A DNA stretch of 64,000 nt from JANYGA01 sp031420415 (GTDB lineage: Bacteria; Vulcanimicrobiota; Vulcanimicrobiia; Vulcanimicrobiales; Vulcanimicrobiaceae): the NCBI GenBank assembly GCA_031420415.1, contig JANOMT010000012.1:144028-208027 (forward strand), in the 5' to 3' direction. This document shows, in pieces, positions 11,166 through 19,007 of this stretch. The notes under the pieces were generated by a model, which was not told where the DNA came from, made no database searches, and worked only from the letters and a program-made list of their open reading frames with translations. The position numbers were made by a program, and so were the translations under genes. How positions within the stretch are numbered: the stretch's first letter is position 1; every line of letters begins with the position of its first letter.

Positions 11166-12208
11166 TAGAGCTTGACGAGAACTTTGATTGCGGAGCGATC
11201 GTCCATTGCGGCGTAACCCGCGGGAACGTCGTCGAGCGTGACCGATTTATCGAACACGGGAGATGCGTCGAGCTTCCCTGCGAGCACGTCGGCCATCAGG
11301 TCGGGAATGTACGCACGCACCGGCGCGACGCCACCGCGCAACGCGATGTTCTCACCGAACATCCGCGAGAGATTGAGACCCTTGCTCGAGCCGTACGGGA
11401 CGCCGACATAGCCGATCGTTCCGCCGGGACGCGCCATGCCGCTCGCCATCGCCATGGAGCTTTCATTGCCGACGCACTCGAGCACGGCTTCGGGGCCGCC
11501 CTTGGTCATCTCGAGCGCTTTTGCGATGCCATCTTTATCGCGCTCTTTCACGAAATCCGTCGCACCGAAAAGCTTGGCAATATCGAGACGCGCTTGATGA
11601 CGGCCGAACGCGATGATGCGCTCCGCACCGAGTCGTTTCGCCGCGAGGATCGCGCAGAGCCCGACCGCACCATCGCCGATCACCGCAACTGTCATACCCT
11701 TGGTCACGCCTGCGGAGATCGCGGCATGATGCCCCGTACCGAGAACGTCGGTGAGGGGAAGCAACGCGGTGAGCAGCTTTTCGTCGTTTGCCGCGCTCTC
11801 GGGAATCTTAACGAGCGTTCCGTCGGCTTGCGGTGCCCGAACGGCTTCGCCCTGACCGCCGTCGTGTTCGGCACCGCCCCAATAATCGCCATTGACGCAC
11901 GACGTCTGGACGTTTTTTATGCAAAACTCACACGTGCCATCCGAATAGGCAAAGGGCGCGAGAACCCGATCGCCCTTTTTAACCGTCTTGACCGCCGAGC
12001 CGACCTCTTCCACGATGCCCATCCACTCGTGGCCCGTGCGCCAGCCCGGCTTCCACGCCTTCGCTTCGCCGCGATAAAACCAGAGGTCGGATCCGCAGAC
12101 GCACGCGTGCGTTATGCGAACGATCGCATCGGTGGGCTCGATGATTTTGGGATCGGGAACGGTCTCGACGCGGACGTCGCCCGCCGCGTAATATACGGTT
12201 GCTTTCAT
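11165..12208 (-). CDS. Zinc-dependent alcohol dehydrogenase (MDR family)
   Basis: A 347-residue medium-chain dehydrogenase. The start is set at ATG 12208 (MKATVYYAAGDVRVE), the typical N-terminus; the frame is open further upstream but that extension looks non-coding. Catalytic zinc ligands are in CVCGSDLWFYRGE and GHEWMG, a structural-zinc-type cysteine cluster is in CEFCIKNVQTSC, and the NAD(P) Rossmann motif is GDGAVGL near residue 170. Members oxidise alcohols or reduce aldehydes. It heads the operon with the binding protein and the MFS exporter, which suggests handling of a small organic compound, but this is inference. Confidence 0.9.
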   Translation of the reverse strand: MKATVYYAAGDVRVETVPDPKIIEPTDAIVRITHACVCGSDLWFYRGEAKAWKPGWRTGHEWMGIVEEVGSAVKTVKKGDRVLAPFAYSDGTCEFCIKNVQTSCVNGDYWGGAEHDGGQGEAVRAPQADGTLVKIPESAANDEKLLTALLPLTDVLGTGHHAAISAGVTKGMTVAVIGDGAVGLCAILAAKRLGAERIIAFGRHQARLDIAKLFGATDFVKERDKDGIAKALEMTKGGPEAVLECVGNESSMAMASGMARPGGTIGYVGVPYGSSKGLNLSRMFGENIALRGGVAPVRAYIPDLMADVLAGKLDASPVFDKSVTLDDVPAGYAAMDDRSAIKVLVKL

Positions 12209-12248
12209 GCAACCATCTACTGTGATCGCGCGCCAGAAGCCTCGGTTC

Positions 12249-12401
12249 CTACGGGTCCATTTTGAGGTCGTGTGCGACCTCTTCTTTTTCTGCGGGCGTG
12301 ATCTGACGTTCTTCGGTGAGGTCGTCTTCCATCGCATCGTCCCCGGCGGCGTGACCCTCCTGTTGCGAACGAGAAGTGGGTAGGCGGTCGTGATCGTTCA
12401 T
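12249..12401 (-). CDS. Small acidic hypothetical protein
   Basis: A 50-residue frame starting MNDHDRLPTSRSQQ and ending DLKMDP, rich in Glu and Asp. It lies 40 bases upstream of the alcohol dehydrogenase on the same strand and below the usual length cut-off. Base composition by codon position fits coding sequence, but no ribosome-binding site is seen and I do not recognise the family. The unusual acidic composition resembles the other small protein at 13170-13376. Confidence 0.4.
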   Translation of the reverse strand: MNDHDRLPTSRSQQEGHAAGDDAMEDDLTEERQITPAEKEEVAHDLKMDP

Positions 12402-12463
12402 CTGCGCAAGCTTACCCGCTATGACGCGGTTTCACCGCATGCCATCGAGGAGACAAATGAACG

Positions 12464-12634
12464 ATGCAGCTGAAAAAAACGGAACCACCCGTCGCTCTCT
12501 ACGCGGGTATCGTGGGCGCTCTCGCACTCGCGGCAATCGTTCTCGCGACCATCTTCGGGCAAGCGCGCCAAAATGAGACGCCTGCAGCTCACACGACGGC
12601 CCATCCCAGCGCGAACACGTCGACGCGTTTGTAA
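12464..12634 (+). CDS. Small single-span membrane protein
   Basis: A 56-residue frame: a short basic N-terminus (MQLKKTEPP), one clear membrane helix (about residues 10-31, ALALAAIVLATIFG) and a Thr/Ala-rich tail. A GAGGAG sequence lies 11 bases before this ATG. A second ATG at 12457 is closer to that site but gives an Arg-rich frame with no structure, so the membrane frame is preferred. The function is unknown. Neighbouring small envelope proteins (12779-13376) suggest a stress or envelope role. Confidence 0.5.
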   Translation: MQLKKTEPPVALYAGIVGALALAAIVLATIFGQARQNETPAAHTTAHPSANTSTRL

Positions 12635-12778
12635 GTAGCGAACCGTCCAACGTTTTTTCGGGACCGGGCGAGAGGTTAGATCGGATCTCTTTCTGGGCAT
12701 GCTACCGAGCAAGCGTCGTCACGGTGCGAATCTACGACACGCATTTTACCTCTTAACGGTTTGATTGGATAGCATCTC

Positions 12779-13042
12779 ATGACAATTCTCGGCTGGATCA
12801 TCGTCGGTCTCATCGCAGGCGCGCTTGCCAAAATGGTCGTTCCCGGCGAGGGTCCGGGCGGCGTCATCGGAGACATCGTCGTCGGCATCGTGGGAGCATT
12901 TCTCGGCGGCTGGGTCTTTAATTTCTTCGGACATACGGGCTTTAGTGGGTTCAACATCTCTTCAATCATCGTCGCATTCGTAGGCGCCGTCATTCTGTTG
13001 TTTATCCTTCGCGCGCTGACGGGTCGACGCGGAGCGGTCTAA
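12779..13042 (+). CDS. GlsB/YeaQ/YmgE family membrane protein
   Basis: An 87-residue protein of the transglycosylase-associated family (YeaQ/YmgE/GlsB). It shows the family pattern: an N-terminal helix GWIIVGLIAGALAK, the Gly-rich turn VPGEGPGGVIGDIVVGIVGA, then the third helix ending ILRALTGRR. These small inner-membrane proteins are often stress- or stationary-phase-induced; the biochemical role is not established. A strong terminator follows 18 bases after the stop. Confidence 0.9.
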   Translation: MTILGWIIVGLIAGALAKMVVPGEGPGGVIGDIVVGIVGAFLGGWVFNFFGHTGFSGFNISSIIVAFVGAVILLFILRALTGRRGAV

Positions 13043-13060
13043 CCGAGACACACGCGTCGA

Positions 13061-13093
13061 GTGGCTCCCGGCACCGGGAGTCGCTTTTTTTTT
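13061..13093 (+). terminator. Rho-independent terminator
   Basis: A hairpin with arms CTCCCG/CGGGAG, extended by outer G-T and G-C pairs around a GCAC loop, is followed by nine consecutive T (13085-13093). It closes the YeaQ-type gene. Confidence 0.9.
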
Positions 13094-13169
13094 CCTCTCG
13101 CGTCCATCGTTATGGAATTCATCGCGCTGGGAACGATCGTTTTGCCACCTATTTCGAATTGGAGACCAC

Positions 13170-13376
13170 ATGTCCGATCCGTCGCGTAAGAATGTCGACC
13201 TCGATGATCCAGCCGAACTCACGACGCAGGCCGACGACGTACCCGCGCTCTCACATCGTGAAGCGGAAGTCGCCGGCATCGTTCCAGGCATGATCGTCTA
13301 CGGCGATTCCTCGCTCGATCCCAACGCCGACGATCGCCGAGACCTCAATCACGCCGAACCCGGCGAACACATATAA
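13170..13376 (+). CDS. Small acidic hypothetical protein
   Basis: A 68-residue, strongly acidic protein (MSDPSRKNVDLDDPAEL at the start, DRRDLNHAEPGEHI at the end). GGAG lies at good spacing before the ATG, which supports translation. No membrane helix or known motif is seen; the composition suggests a disordered or helical stress-type protein. It stands alone between a terminator and the convergent hydrolase gene 12 bases away. Confidence 0.6.
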   Translation: MSDPSRKNVDLDDPAELTTQADDVPALSHREAEVAGIVPGMIVYGDSSLDPNADDRRDLNHAEPGEHI

Positions 13377-13388
13377 GGCGGGCCTTCC

Positions 13389-14276
13389 TTACCGCTCGAT
13401 TTCCGCGAGGACTCGTGGATACATGAGATCGATCCGCGCGAGCGAGTTCGTCGGATCGATGAGATCGTGATTTGCCGGAAGATCGGTCCACACGATCGTG
13501 CGCGTCGATCCGGCACGAAAACGCTCGAGCCGTTCGGCAAAAATACGCACGAGCGCGTTATCGATCGCAGGCTCGCGCGCATTGAGACAGACGACCGTCT
13601 CGCCGCTCGAAGCACCGCTGCATCCGCGCGCGACCGCATCGAGTCCAATGTGCAGCATCGCGGCAAGCGCGCGCGTCGCAAAACGTGGATAGGCGTACGG
13701 CGGGATCTGGCCGCCGTCGCCCCGTGGATCCCACGGCACGAAAATGTTGGGTATCGTCGCGAGTACGGTTGCGGCAAGACGATCGGCAGGTTCCGGAAAC
13801 CCGCGCAACCCGAAGAATGGCACGAGCGCAACGTTGCGCGCGATATCGTCACGATGGAATGTCAACCACGAGCCGATCGCCGAGCCGATTGAAAGACCAC
13901 AGACCACGATGCGATCGCCCAACCCCGCCGCGATGTCGATCGCTTCGTTCGCCGTGGCGAGAACGTCCGCGGGTGCGATTTTTGCGAGTGCCAGTCCGCG
14001 CCGGTCGCGCGCGCCGTGACCGGGTAAGCGCGGAATCACGACCGCCGATCCGCGTGCTGCGAGCAACTCGGCGAAGGGAACCCATTGCTGTGGACAATTC
14101 GTAAGTCCGTGGAGTAACACGACCGCGAGCGGCGCTCGCGCGTCGCCCGCGAATAATCGCGATCGCCCCGTTTCGGCGATCGAGGCGTCGTCGCGTGCGG
14201 CGAGCGCGGCGAATCGCTCGCGCGCTCCCGCGAGATCGCGTTCGGGGCGCGCGGGCGGAACCTTAGCGATCGACAA
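13389..14276 (-). CDS. Alpha/beta hydrolase (carboxylesterase type)
   Basis: An alpha/beta hydrolase of about 295 residues. The oxyanion strand VVLLHGLTNCPQQW, the nucleophile elbow GLSIGS and the C-terminal catalytic His in ANHDLIDP are visible. The start is uncertain: the frame is open to 14384, but the upstream hydrolase ends at 14263, and TTG 14276 is the nearest usable start, overlapping it by 14 bases. It is a paralogue of the upstream gene, with the same order of motifs, and the pair probably arose by tandem duplication. Substrates are likely esters or acylglycerols, as for the monoglyceride lipase group. Confidence 0.85.
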   Translation of the reverse strand: MSIAKVPPARPERDLAGARERFAALAARDDASIAETGRSRLFAGDARAPLAVVLLHGLTNCPQQWVPFAELLAARGSAVVIPRLPGHGARDRRGLALAKIAPADVLATANEAIDIAAGLGDRIVVCGLSIGSAIGSWLTFHRDDIARNVALVPFFGLRGFPEPADRLAATVLATIPNIFVPWDPRGDGGQIPPYAYPRFATRALAAMLHIGLDAVARGCSGASSGETVVCLNAREPAIDNALVRIFAERLERFRAGSTRTIVWTDLPANHDLIDPTNSLARIDLMYPRVLAEIER

Positions 14277-15093
14277 GGCGCACGAGCGTTGGATAGACCC
14301 GATCCGTGAGTGCGGAGCTGCGTTCGGGTTCGATGATATCGTGCGAGGGCGGTAAGCCGTGCAATTGGTGCAACACGATCCCATCCGTGCGATGCGCTTG
14401 CCAGCGTCGCGCGAGATCGCGCGCCGCCCCGTTACTCACGGTCGATTCGCTCGCATTGAGAACGATCTGTACGTCGCGCGCGGCGGGGCCGCCAACGCGT
14501 GCCGATGCGAGCACCTCGCCCGCAAGTCGCGCTGCCTGCGCGACGGCATGCGTCGCGAAGCGAGGGTAGCCGTGCGCGGGCATCATCCGCTCTCGCACGA
14601 GCGGGTTCCACCACCAAAATTGGTTCGGCATCGCGAGCGTCGCACGGGCGGCGCGCGCCGTGAGGGCGTGCGGAATCCAAGCGACGCCGAGGAAGGGCGC
14701 GATGCACGTCGCGCGTTCGATTGCGAGATGTTGCCCGATCCATGCCGCGAGGAGCCCACCGACGGAAAATCCGACGACGACGATTGCGTCACCGAGTGTG
14801 CGCGCCGTCTCGACGGTCGCAAGTGCGAAGTCGCGCAATTCATCGGCGGTCAGCCCTTCGAGTTCGGTCGTCAACCGATCGGAGAGACCGTGACGCGGTA
14901 AGCGAGGAATGAAGACGTTGGACCCGCGCGCGAAGAGCGTATCGCCGAACGCGACGAATTGGCGCGGGCTTGCCGTGAGGCCATGTAGCAAGACGAACGC
15001 GCGCGGCGTCGGGTATCCGTGGGTCAAAAGGATCGAATCGTGAGATACGAAATCCGGAGGGCTCGTGATTTCCACTTTCGATGTGTTCGCCAT
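14263..15093 (-). CDS. Alpha/beta hydrolase (carboxylesterase type)
   Basis: A 276-residue alpha/beta hydrolase with FVLLHGLTASPRQF near residues 32-45, the nucleophile elbow GFSVGG, and a C-terminal PSHDIIEP His region. It is the upstream member of a tandem pair with 13389-14276. No signal peptide is present. The start ATG (15093) lies inside the first codons of the divergent glycosyltransferase gene (overlap 29 bases), so the two genes read from overlapping start regions; no ribosome-binding site is visible for this one, and a slightly later non-ATG start cannot be excluded. Confidence 0.88.
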   Translation of the reverse strand: MANTSKVEITSPPDFVSHDSILLTHGYPTPRAFVLLHGLTASPRQFVAFGDTLFARGSNVFIPRLPRHGLSDRLTTELEGLTADELRDFALATVETARTLGDAIVVVGFSVGGLLAAWIGQHLAIERATCIAPFLGVAWIPHALTARAARATLAMPNQFWWWNPLVRERMMPAHGYPRFATHAVAQAARLAGEVLASARVGGPAARDVQIVLNASESTVSNGAARDLARRWQAHRTDGIVLHQLHGLPPSHDIIEPERSSALTDRVYPTLVRLVDR

Positions 15094-16222
15094 CGTGCAA
15101 GGATTGCTTGGCGCGCGAACCTATGGCCGCATGGTCGCAACGCGCGGCGGGTGCGCGGTCGCCGCGACCGATACGATCGCTCCCGGGACCGGCACGGTCG
15201 CGGCGATCGTACCCGTCCTCAATGAAAGCGAACGCCTTGGCCCCTGCCTCGAGGGCCTGCTGGCCGCGCCGAGTTCGCTCACGCAGATCGTCGTCGTCGA
15301 CGGCGGGTCGACCGACGGGACGCAAGCCCTCGTTCGCGGGTATGCCGCACGCGATACCCGCTTTATCCTCGTCGATGCGAGCCCCGTGCCGAGCGACTGG
15401 AACGGGAAAGCCTGGAATCTCGCGTGCGGCCTCGCCGCAAGCGATCCCGATGCCACCTGGATCCTTACGATCGATGCCGACGTTCGGCCACGGCCGACGC
15501 TCGTCGCATCGCTCCTGGGCCACGCCGCAGCGAACGCCCTCGATGCCTTTAGTGCGGCGCCGCTGCTCGAGCTCTCGGGTGCGCTCGAAGCCATCGTCCA
15601 CCCGGCATTTCTCGCGACGCTCGTCTATCGCTACGGCTTACCCGGCGCGATCGCTCGCGACGCACGCGACGTTCAGGCGAACGGCCAATGTTTTCTCGCG
15701 CGCCGCGAGTTACTCGTGCGCACCGATGCGTTTACCGCCGCTCGCGATTCGCGCTGTGACGACGTAACGATCGCGCGGCATCTCGTGCGCGCGGGCGCGC
15801 GGCTCGGATTTTATGAAGGCTCGGCGCTTTCGTCGGTGCGCATGTATTCGAGCGCGAGCGACGCCTGGCGGAATTGGCCGCGGTCATTGCCGTTGCGCGA
15901 CGCCTCGACGACCTCAGCCGCACTCGTCGATGATCTCGCGACGATCCTGCTCGTGCAAGCTCTCCCACTCGTGCTCGTCCTCATCTCGCTCGCATGCGGA
16001 ATCGACCGCGATTCGCTCTTTTTCCGGATCAATCTCGGACTCGCTCTCGGGCGACTCGGCGTCCTTGCCGGAACACGCCGCGCATATGGGAACGTCAGAC
16101 CGACGTACTGGCTTGCAGCGCTTGCCGATCTGCCGTGCGCGATCCGCCTCATCCAAGCTACCTACGCTCGAACCCACACCTGGCGCGGCCGAACGCTCGT
16201 CTCCGAAGGAACCCACCCGTGA
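15065..16222 (+). CDS. Family 2 glycosyltransferase, carotenoid-type
   Basis: A 385-residue GT2 protein. An N-terminal hydrophobic/basic segment is followed by the GT-A core: IVPVLNESERL near residue 48, VDGGSTDGT, and the metal-binding DAD in LTIDADVRP; two C-terminal hydrophobic segments (about 280-330) should anchor it to the membrane. GGAGGG lies 4-5 bases before the GTG start, a strong site. The stop overlaps the next gene, a CruF-type hydratase, by 4 bases (GTGA), and a lipid acyltransferase follows. This context indicates transfer of sugar to a hydroxylated carotenoid, though crtB and crtI are not in the window. Confidence 0.85.
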   Translation: MISTFDVFAIVQGLLGARTYGRMVATRGGCAVAATDTIAPGTGTVAAIVPVLNESERLGPCLEGLLAAPSSLTQIVVVDGGSTDGTQALVRGYAARDTRFILVDASPVPSDWNGKAWNLACGLAASDPDATWILTIDADVRPRPTLVASLLGHAAANALDAFSAAPLLELSGALEAIVHPAFLATLVYRYGLPGAIARDARDVQANGQCFLARRELLVRTDAFTAARDSRCDDVTIARHLVRAGARLGFYEGSALSSVRMYSSASDAWRNWPRSLPLRDASTTSAALVDDLATILLVQALPLVLVLISLACGIDRDSLFFRINLGLALGRLGVLAGTRRAYGNVRPTYWLAALADLPCAIRLIQATYARTHTWRGRTLVSEGTHP

Positions 16223-17061
16223 TACGTGTCGCCATTGGATTTCTCGTCCTCCACGCGTGCGCGCTCGCACTCGGGATGTTCGGGCTGCTTTCCGCCGTTC
16301 CGAACGTCGCGCAATTCGCGGGCAATCCGTATGCGATCGCGTTCTACTCGTGGGCCATTCAAAATGTTGGAACGGTCGATATTCTCACGGGTGCCTTCGC
16401 GATGATCGCCTTCGGCATCGCGAGCGTCGGCACGCGGCGAACCGTCCTCTTCTTCCTCGCCGCCGTCCTGATCTCAGCAACAGCGGAACTCACGGGAACG
16501 AAGACGGGATTTCCCTTTGGTGGTTATGAGTATACGGGCTTTCTCGGCTGGCAACTCGCCGGTCGCGTGCCCTACACGGTGCCGCTCTCGTGGTTCTACA
16601 TGGGCTTCGCGTCGTTCTTACTCGCATCCAAAATCATTCAGCAGACGAACATCAAAAACGAATCGCTTTGGTCCGTCGTACTCGGCGCGTGGTTGCTGAT
16701 GGCTTGGGATCTCGTGCTCGATCCCGCCATGGCGAGCGACAAGATGACGGTCATGCACTTCTGGATTTGGAAAGAGCACGGCGCCTATTTCGGTATGCCA
16801 CTGCGTAATCTCGCAGGGTGGCTCGGAACGGGTCTCGCCTTTATCGCCGCGGGTCGCATTATATGGATGCGCTCGTTCGACGCACGAGCCATGGTCGCAT
16901 GGTTCCCCTTCGCCGTTTACGCGGTCAACGTCGTGTGGGCGATGGCGTTGAGCCTCTCCGTCGGCTTGTGGCCGACGGCGATCGCCGCGATGTTCTTGAG
17001 CCTTCTCCCCGCAGCGATCGCGCTTCGCAAACCGACCCGGAGCGCACTCCTCCCCGCGTGA
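16219..17061 (+). CDS. cruF: CruF-type carotenoid hydratase (DUF422)
   Basis: A 280-residue integral membrane protein of the CruF/bisanhydrobacterioruberin hydratase family, which adds water across the terminal double bond of acyclic carotenoid ends (C-1',2'). Seven or so hydrophobic helices are visible, and the family signature GYEYTGFLGWQLAGRVPYT is near residue 105, followed by PLSWFYMG and the DLVLDPAM segment. The GTG start at 16219 overlaps the stop of the glycosyltransferase. The frame is open far upstream, but that part lies inside the previous gene. The stop falls in a short tandem repeat that runs into the next gene. Confidence 0.82.
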   Translation: MIRVAIGFLVLHACALALGMFGLLSAVPNVAQFAGNPYAIAFYSWAIQNVGTVDILTGAFAMIAFGIASVGTRRTVLFFLAAVLISATAELTGTKTGFPFGGYEYTGFLGWQLAGRVPYTVPLSWFYMGFASFLLASKIIQQTNIKNESLWSVVLGAWLLMAWDLVLDPAMASDKMTVMHFWIWKEHGAYFGMPLRNLAGWLGTGLAFIAAGRIIWMRSFDARAMVAWFPFAVYAVNVVWAMALSLSVGLWPTAIAAMFLSLLPAAIALRKPTRSALLPA

Positions 17062-17097
17062 ACCGCGTGAACCGCGTGAACCAGTGAACCAGTGAAT
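17055..17097 (+). repeat. Short tandem repeat at the cruF/acyltransferase junction
   Basis: Three copies of the 9-mer CGCGTGAAC are followed by two copies of an 8-mer CAGTGAAC/T. Each unit contains GTG and TGA. The first unit supplies the cruF stop and the last unit supplies the GTG used by the acyltransferase. A change in copy number would move stop and start relative to each other. Confidence 0.9.
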
Positions 17098-17781
17098 CCG
17101 TTCGCGCTCGGGCCCCGTGCGATCGCGATCTATAACGTCGTGCGGTACATGAACCTCTACGTCGGCGGCGCGAAGTATCTTCCGGCCACGGGGCCCGCGA
17201 TCGTAGCGGCACGGCACTACCATCACGCGTACGACGGCTCGGCGTTGGTACACGGGCTCGCGCGGCAACCGCATCTCTTCGTCGCGCTCGATTGGACGAA
17301 CTCGGCATTCGCACGCGAAACGATGGAGCGCGCGTGCCGACTCGCACAGTGGCCCGTCGCGATCCGCAGCGAGCGATTCGCCGATCAGGGAGATGCTGCC
17401 GCGAGCGCGTTCGCGCGAAGCGAGACGCGCGCGTATATGCGTCGCGCGATTTCTTACGGCGCCGAACTTTTATGTCGCGGCGAAGTGCTCGGCATCTTTC
17501 CCGAAGGCTATCCGACGATCGATCCGGCGGGCTCGCCCAAAACGCGCGACGACGAATATCTGCCGTTTCGCCCGGGCCTCCTCGCGATTGCCGCGCGCGC
17601 CGAGCGCGCGGGCGCACCACCGATTCCGATCGTCCCCGCGGGGCTCGCGTACGCGCGTGAGGGCTCGCGCACGCGCGTTACGCTTCGCCTCGGCGCGCCG
17701 CTACGCGATGCGACGAAACGACCGCGCGCGGAGGTCCTTGCCGAACTCGAAACCCGCGTCCGCGAGCTTTCCGCACCGTGA
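17092..17781 (+). CDS. Lysophospholipid-type acyltransferase
   Basis: A 229-residue acyltransferase of the PlsC superfamily. The block FPEGYPT (about residue 140) matches the conserved FPEG motif, and a His-rich block ARHYHHAYDGSAL stands where the usual NHxxxxD catalytic motif is expected. The spacing between His and Asp is not the canonical four residues (H-x3-D or H-x5-D), which is odd. The GTG start is in a tandem repeat and has no visible ribosome-binding site, so coupling to cruF is likely. Position after a GT2 and CruF suggests acylation of a carotenoid glycoside; general phospholipid synthesis is the alternative. Confidence 0.75.
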   Translation: MNPFALGPRAIAIYNVVRYMNLYVGGAKYLPATGPAIVAARHYHHAYDGSALVHGLARQPHLFVALDWTNSAFARETMERACRLAQWPVAIRSERFADQGDAAASAFARSETRAYMRRAISYGAELLCRGEVLGIFPEGYPTIDPAGSPKTRDDEYLPFRPGLLAIAARAERAGAPPIPIVPAGLAYAREGSRTRVTLRLGAPLRDATKRPRAEVLAELETRVRELSAP

Positions 17782-17794
17782 CGATCTCGCGATC

Positions 17795-18085
17795 GTGACG
17801 CGCGCCGTCCTTCAGGCCGGCCTCTCCTGGAAAGCGATCGATGCACGATGGGAGTCGTTCGTGCGGCTCTTCGAATCGTTCGATCCCGTTCGCGTCGCCG
17901 CGGGCGAGCTCTCGACGTACTATTTCGTTTTTCGTGTTGGCGCAGCCGTACCACGCTTCGAGACGTGGGAGACCACGGTCGCAGGCGATCACCCCCGGAT
18001 GCGCGCGACGATAACGCACGCGCGCGCATCCGGGTATGACGAAACCGTCGCACTGGGCACGGAGGACGCAACGCTGCGCTCCTGA
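17795..18085 (+). CDS. Short protein resembling DNA-3-methyladenine glycosylase I
   Basis: A 96-residue frame starting at GTG 17795. Residues 1-35 (RAVLQAGLSWKAIDARWESF and FDPVRVA) resemble the first helices of the TagI/AlkA-unrelated adenine glycosylase family (Adenine_glyco), normally near 190 residues. After that the similarity fades, and the expected conserved C-terminal half is missing. It may be a decayed or truncated gene, or a divergent small member. It follows the acyltransferase by 13 bases and may be co-transcribed. Confidence 0.45.
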   Translation: MTRAVLQAGLSWKAIDARWESFVRLFESFDPVRVAAGELSTYYFVFRVGAAVPRFETWETTVAGDHPRMRATITHARASGYDETVALGTEDATLRS

Positions 18086-18212
18086 GGTTCGGGCAAAAAG
18101 ATCATCAGTCGCAAACAAACGATCGCAATCGGAATGAGCGAGGCGCGCCGGTCGGGAGAGAAAGTCCTACCGCCTCCGCGCCGAAAGAAACCGACCTAAG
18201 AAGGAGCGTCGC

Positions 18213-19007
18213 ATGAGCGTAACTGCCGAACCCGCTACGTCGGTCCCCCAGCCACTCGCCGTCCCGGTACGGGAGCGCGTGTCGCCCCAGGAGTGGCAAA
18301 CGCGCGTCGATCTCGCAGCCGCCTATCGCCTCGTGGCGCACTTCGGGTGGGATGATCTGATCTTCACGCATATCTCGGCGCGCATCCCCGGTCCCGAACA
18401 TCACTTTCTCATCAATCCATTCGGTTTGATGTTCGAAGAGATCACCGCCTCGAGCCTCATCAAAATCGATCTCGACGGCAAAATTCTCGAGCCATCACCG
18501 TACGGCGTTAATGCTGCGGGCTTCACCATTCATAGCGCTATTCACGCGGCTCGCGAAGACGCACAATGCGTCTTGCATCTCCACACGATCGCGGGCGTCG
18601 GCGTCTCGGCACAAGCCGAAGGTTTGCTTCCGCTCAATCAAACGGCGATGATCGTATGCGGCAGCCTCGGCTATCACGACTACGAGGGCATCGCCCTCGA
18701 TCTCGCCGAGCGGCCAAGACTCGTCGCCGATCTCGGGACGAATACCGCGATGCTCCTGCGCAATCACGGCACGCTGAGCGTCGGGAAATCGATCCCGTCG
18801 GCGTTCTTGACGATGTATTTTCTCGAACGCGCGTGTGCGATGCAGGTCGCATCGCTCGCTGGCGGCGTTGCGTTGACGATGCCGAGCGAGAACGTGCGCG
18901 CCGTCGTCGATCGTCAAGCGACGTTCGGTCAAGACATGACCTCGGGACTCGCGTGGGCGCCGCTCCTGCGTCTGCTAGATCGCAAGGATCCGAGCTTCCG
19001 CGACTAG
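18213..19007 (+). CDS. Class II aldolase/adducin family protein
   Basis: A 264-residue protein of the class II aldolase/adducin fold. After a short Pro-rich N-terminus come YRLVAHFGWDDLIFTHISAR, the substrate-site region NPFGLMFEEITASSLIKID, the paired metal-ligand histidines in VLHLHT and a third in LLRNHGTL. Bacterial members include fuculose-phosphate aldolase-like enzymes and many non-aldolase members. AAGGAG lies before the ATG. The TAG stop is shared with the convergent gene as CTAG. The substrate cannot be assigned. Confidence 0.88.
   Translation: MSVTAEPATSVPQPLAVPVRERVSPQEWQTRVDLAAAYRLVAHFGWDDLIFTHISARIPGPEHHFLINPFGLMFEEITASSLIKIDLDGKILEPSPYGVNAAGFTIHSAIHAAREDAQCVLHLHTIAGVGVSAQAEGLLPLNQTAMIVCGSLGYHDYEGIALDLAERPRLVADLGTNTAMLLRNHGTLSVGKSIPSAFLTMYFLERACAMQVASLAGGVALTMPSENVRAVVDRQATFGQDMTSGLAWAPLLRLLDRKDPSFRD

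Noticed and set aside
12457..12573. Alternative ATG 12457 closer to GAGGAG
   Set aside because: It gives a basic 38-residue peptide with no structure, while the frame from 12464 gives a clear membrane helix.
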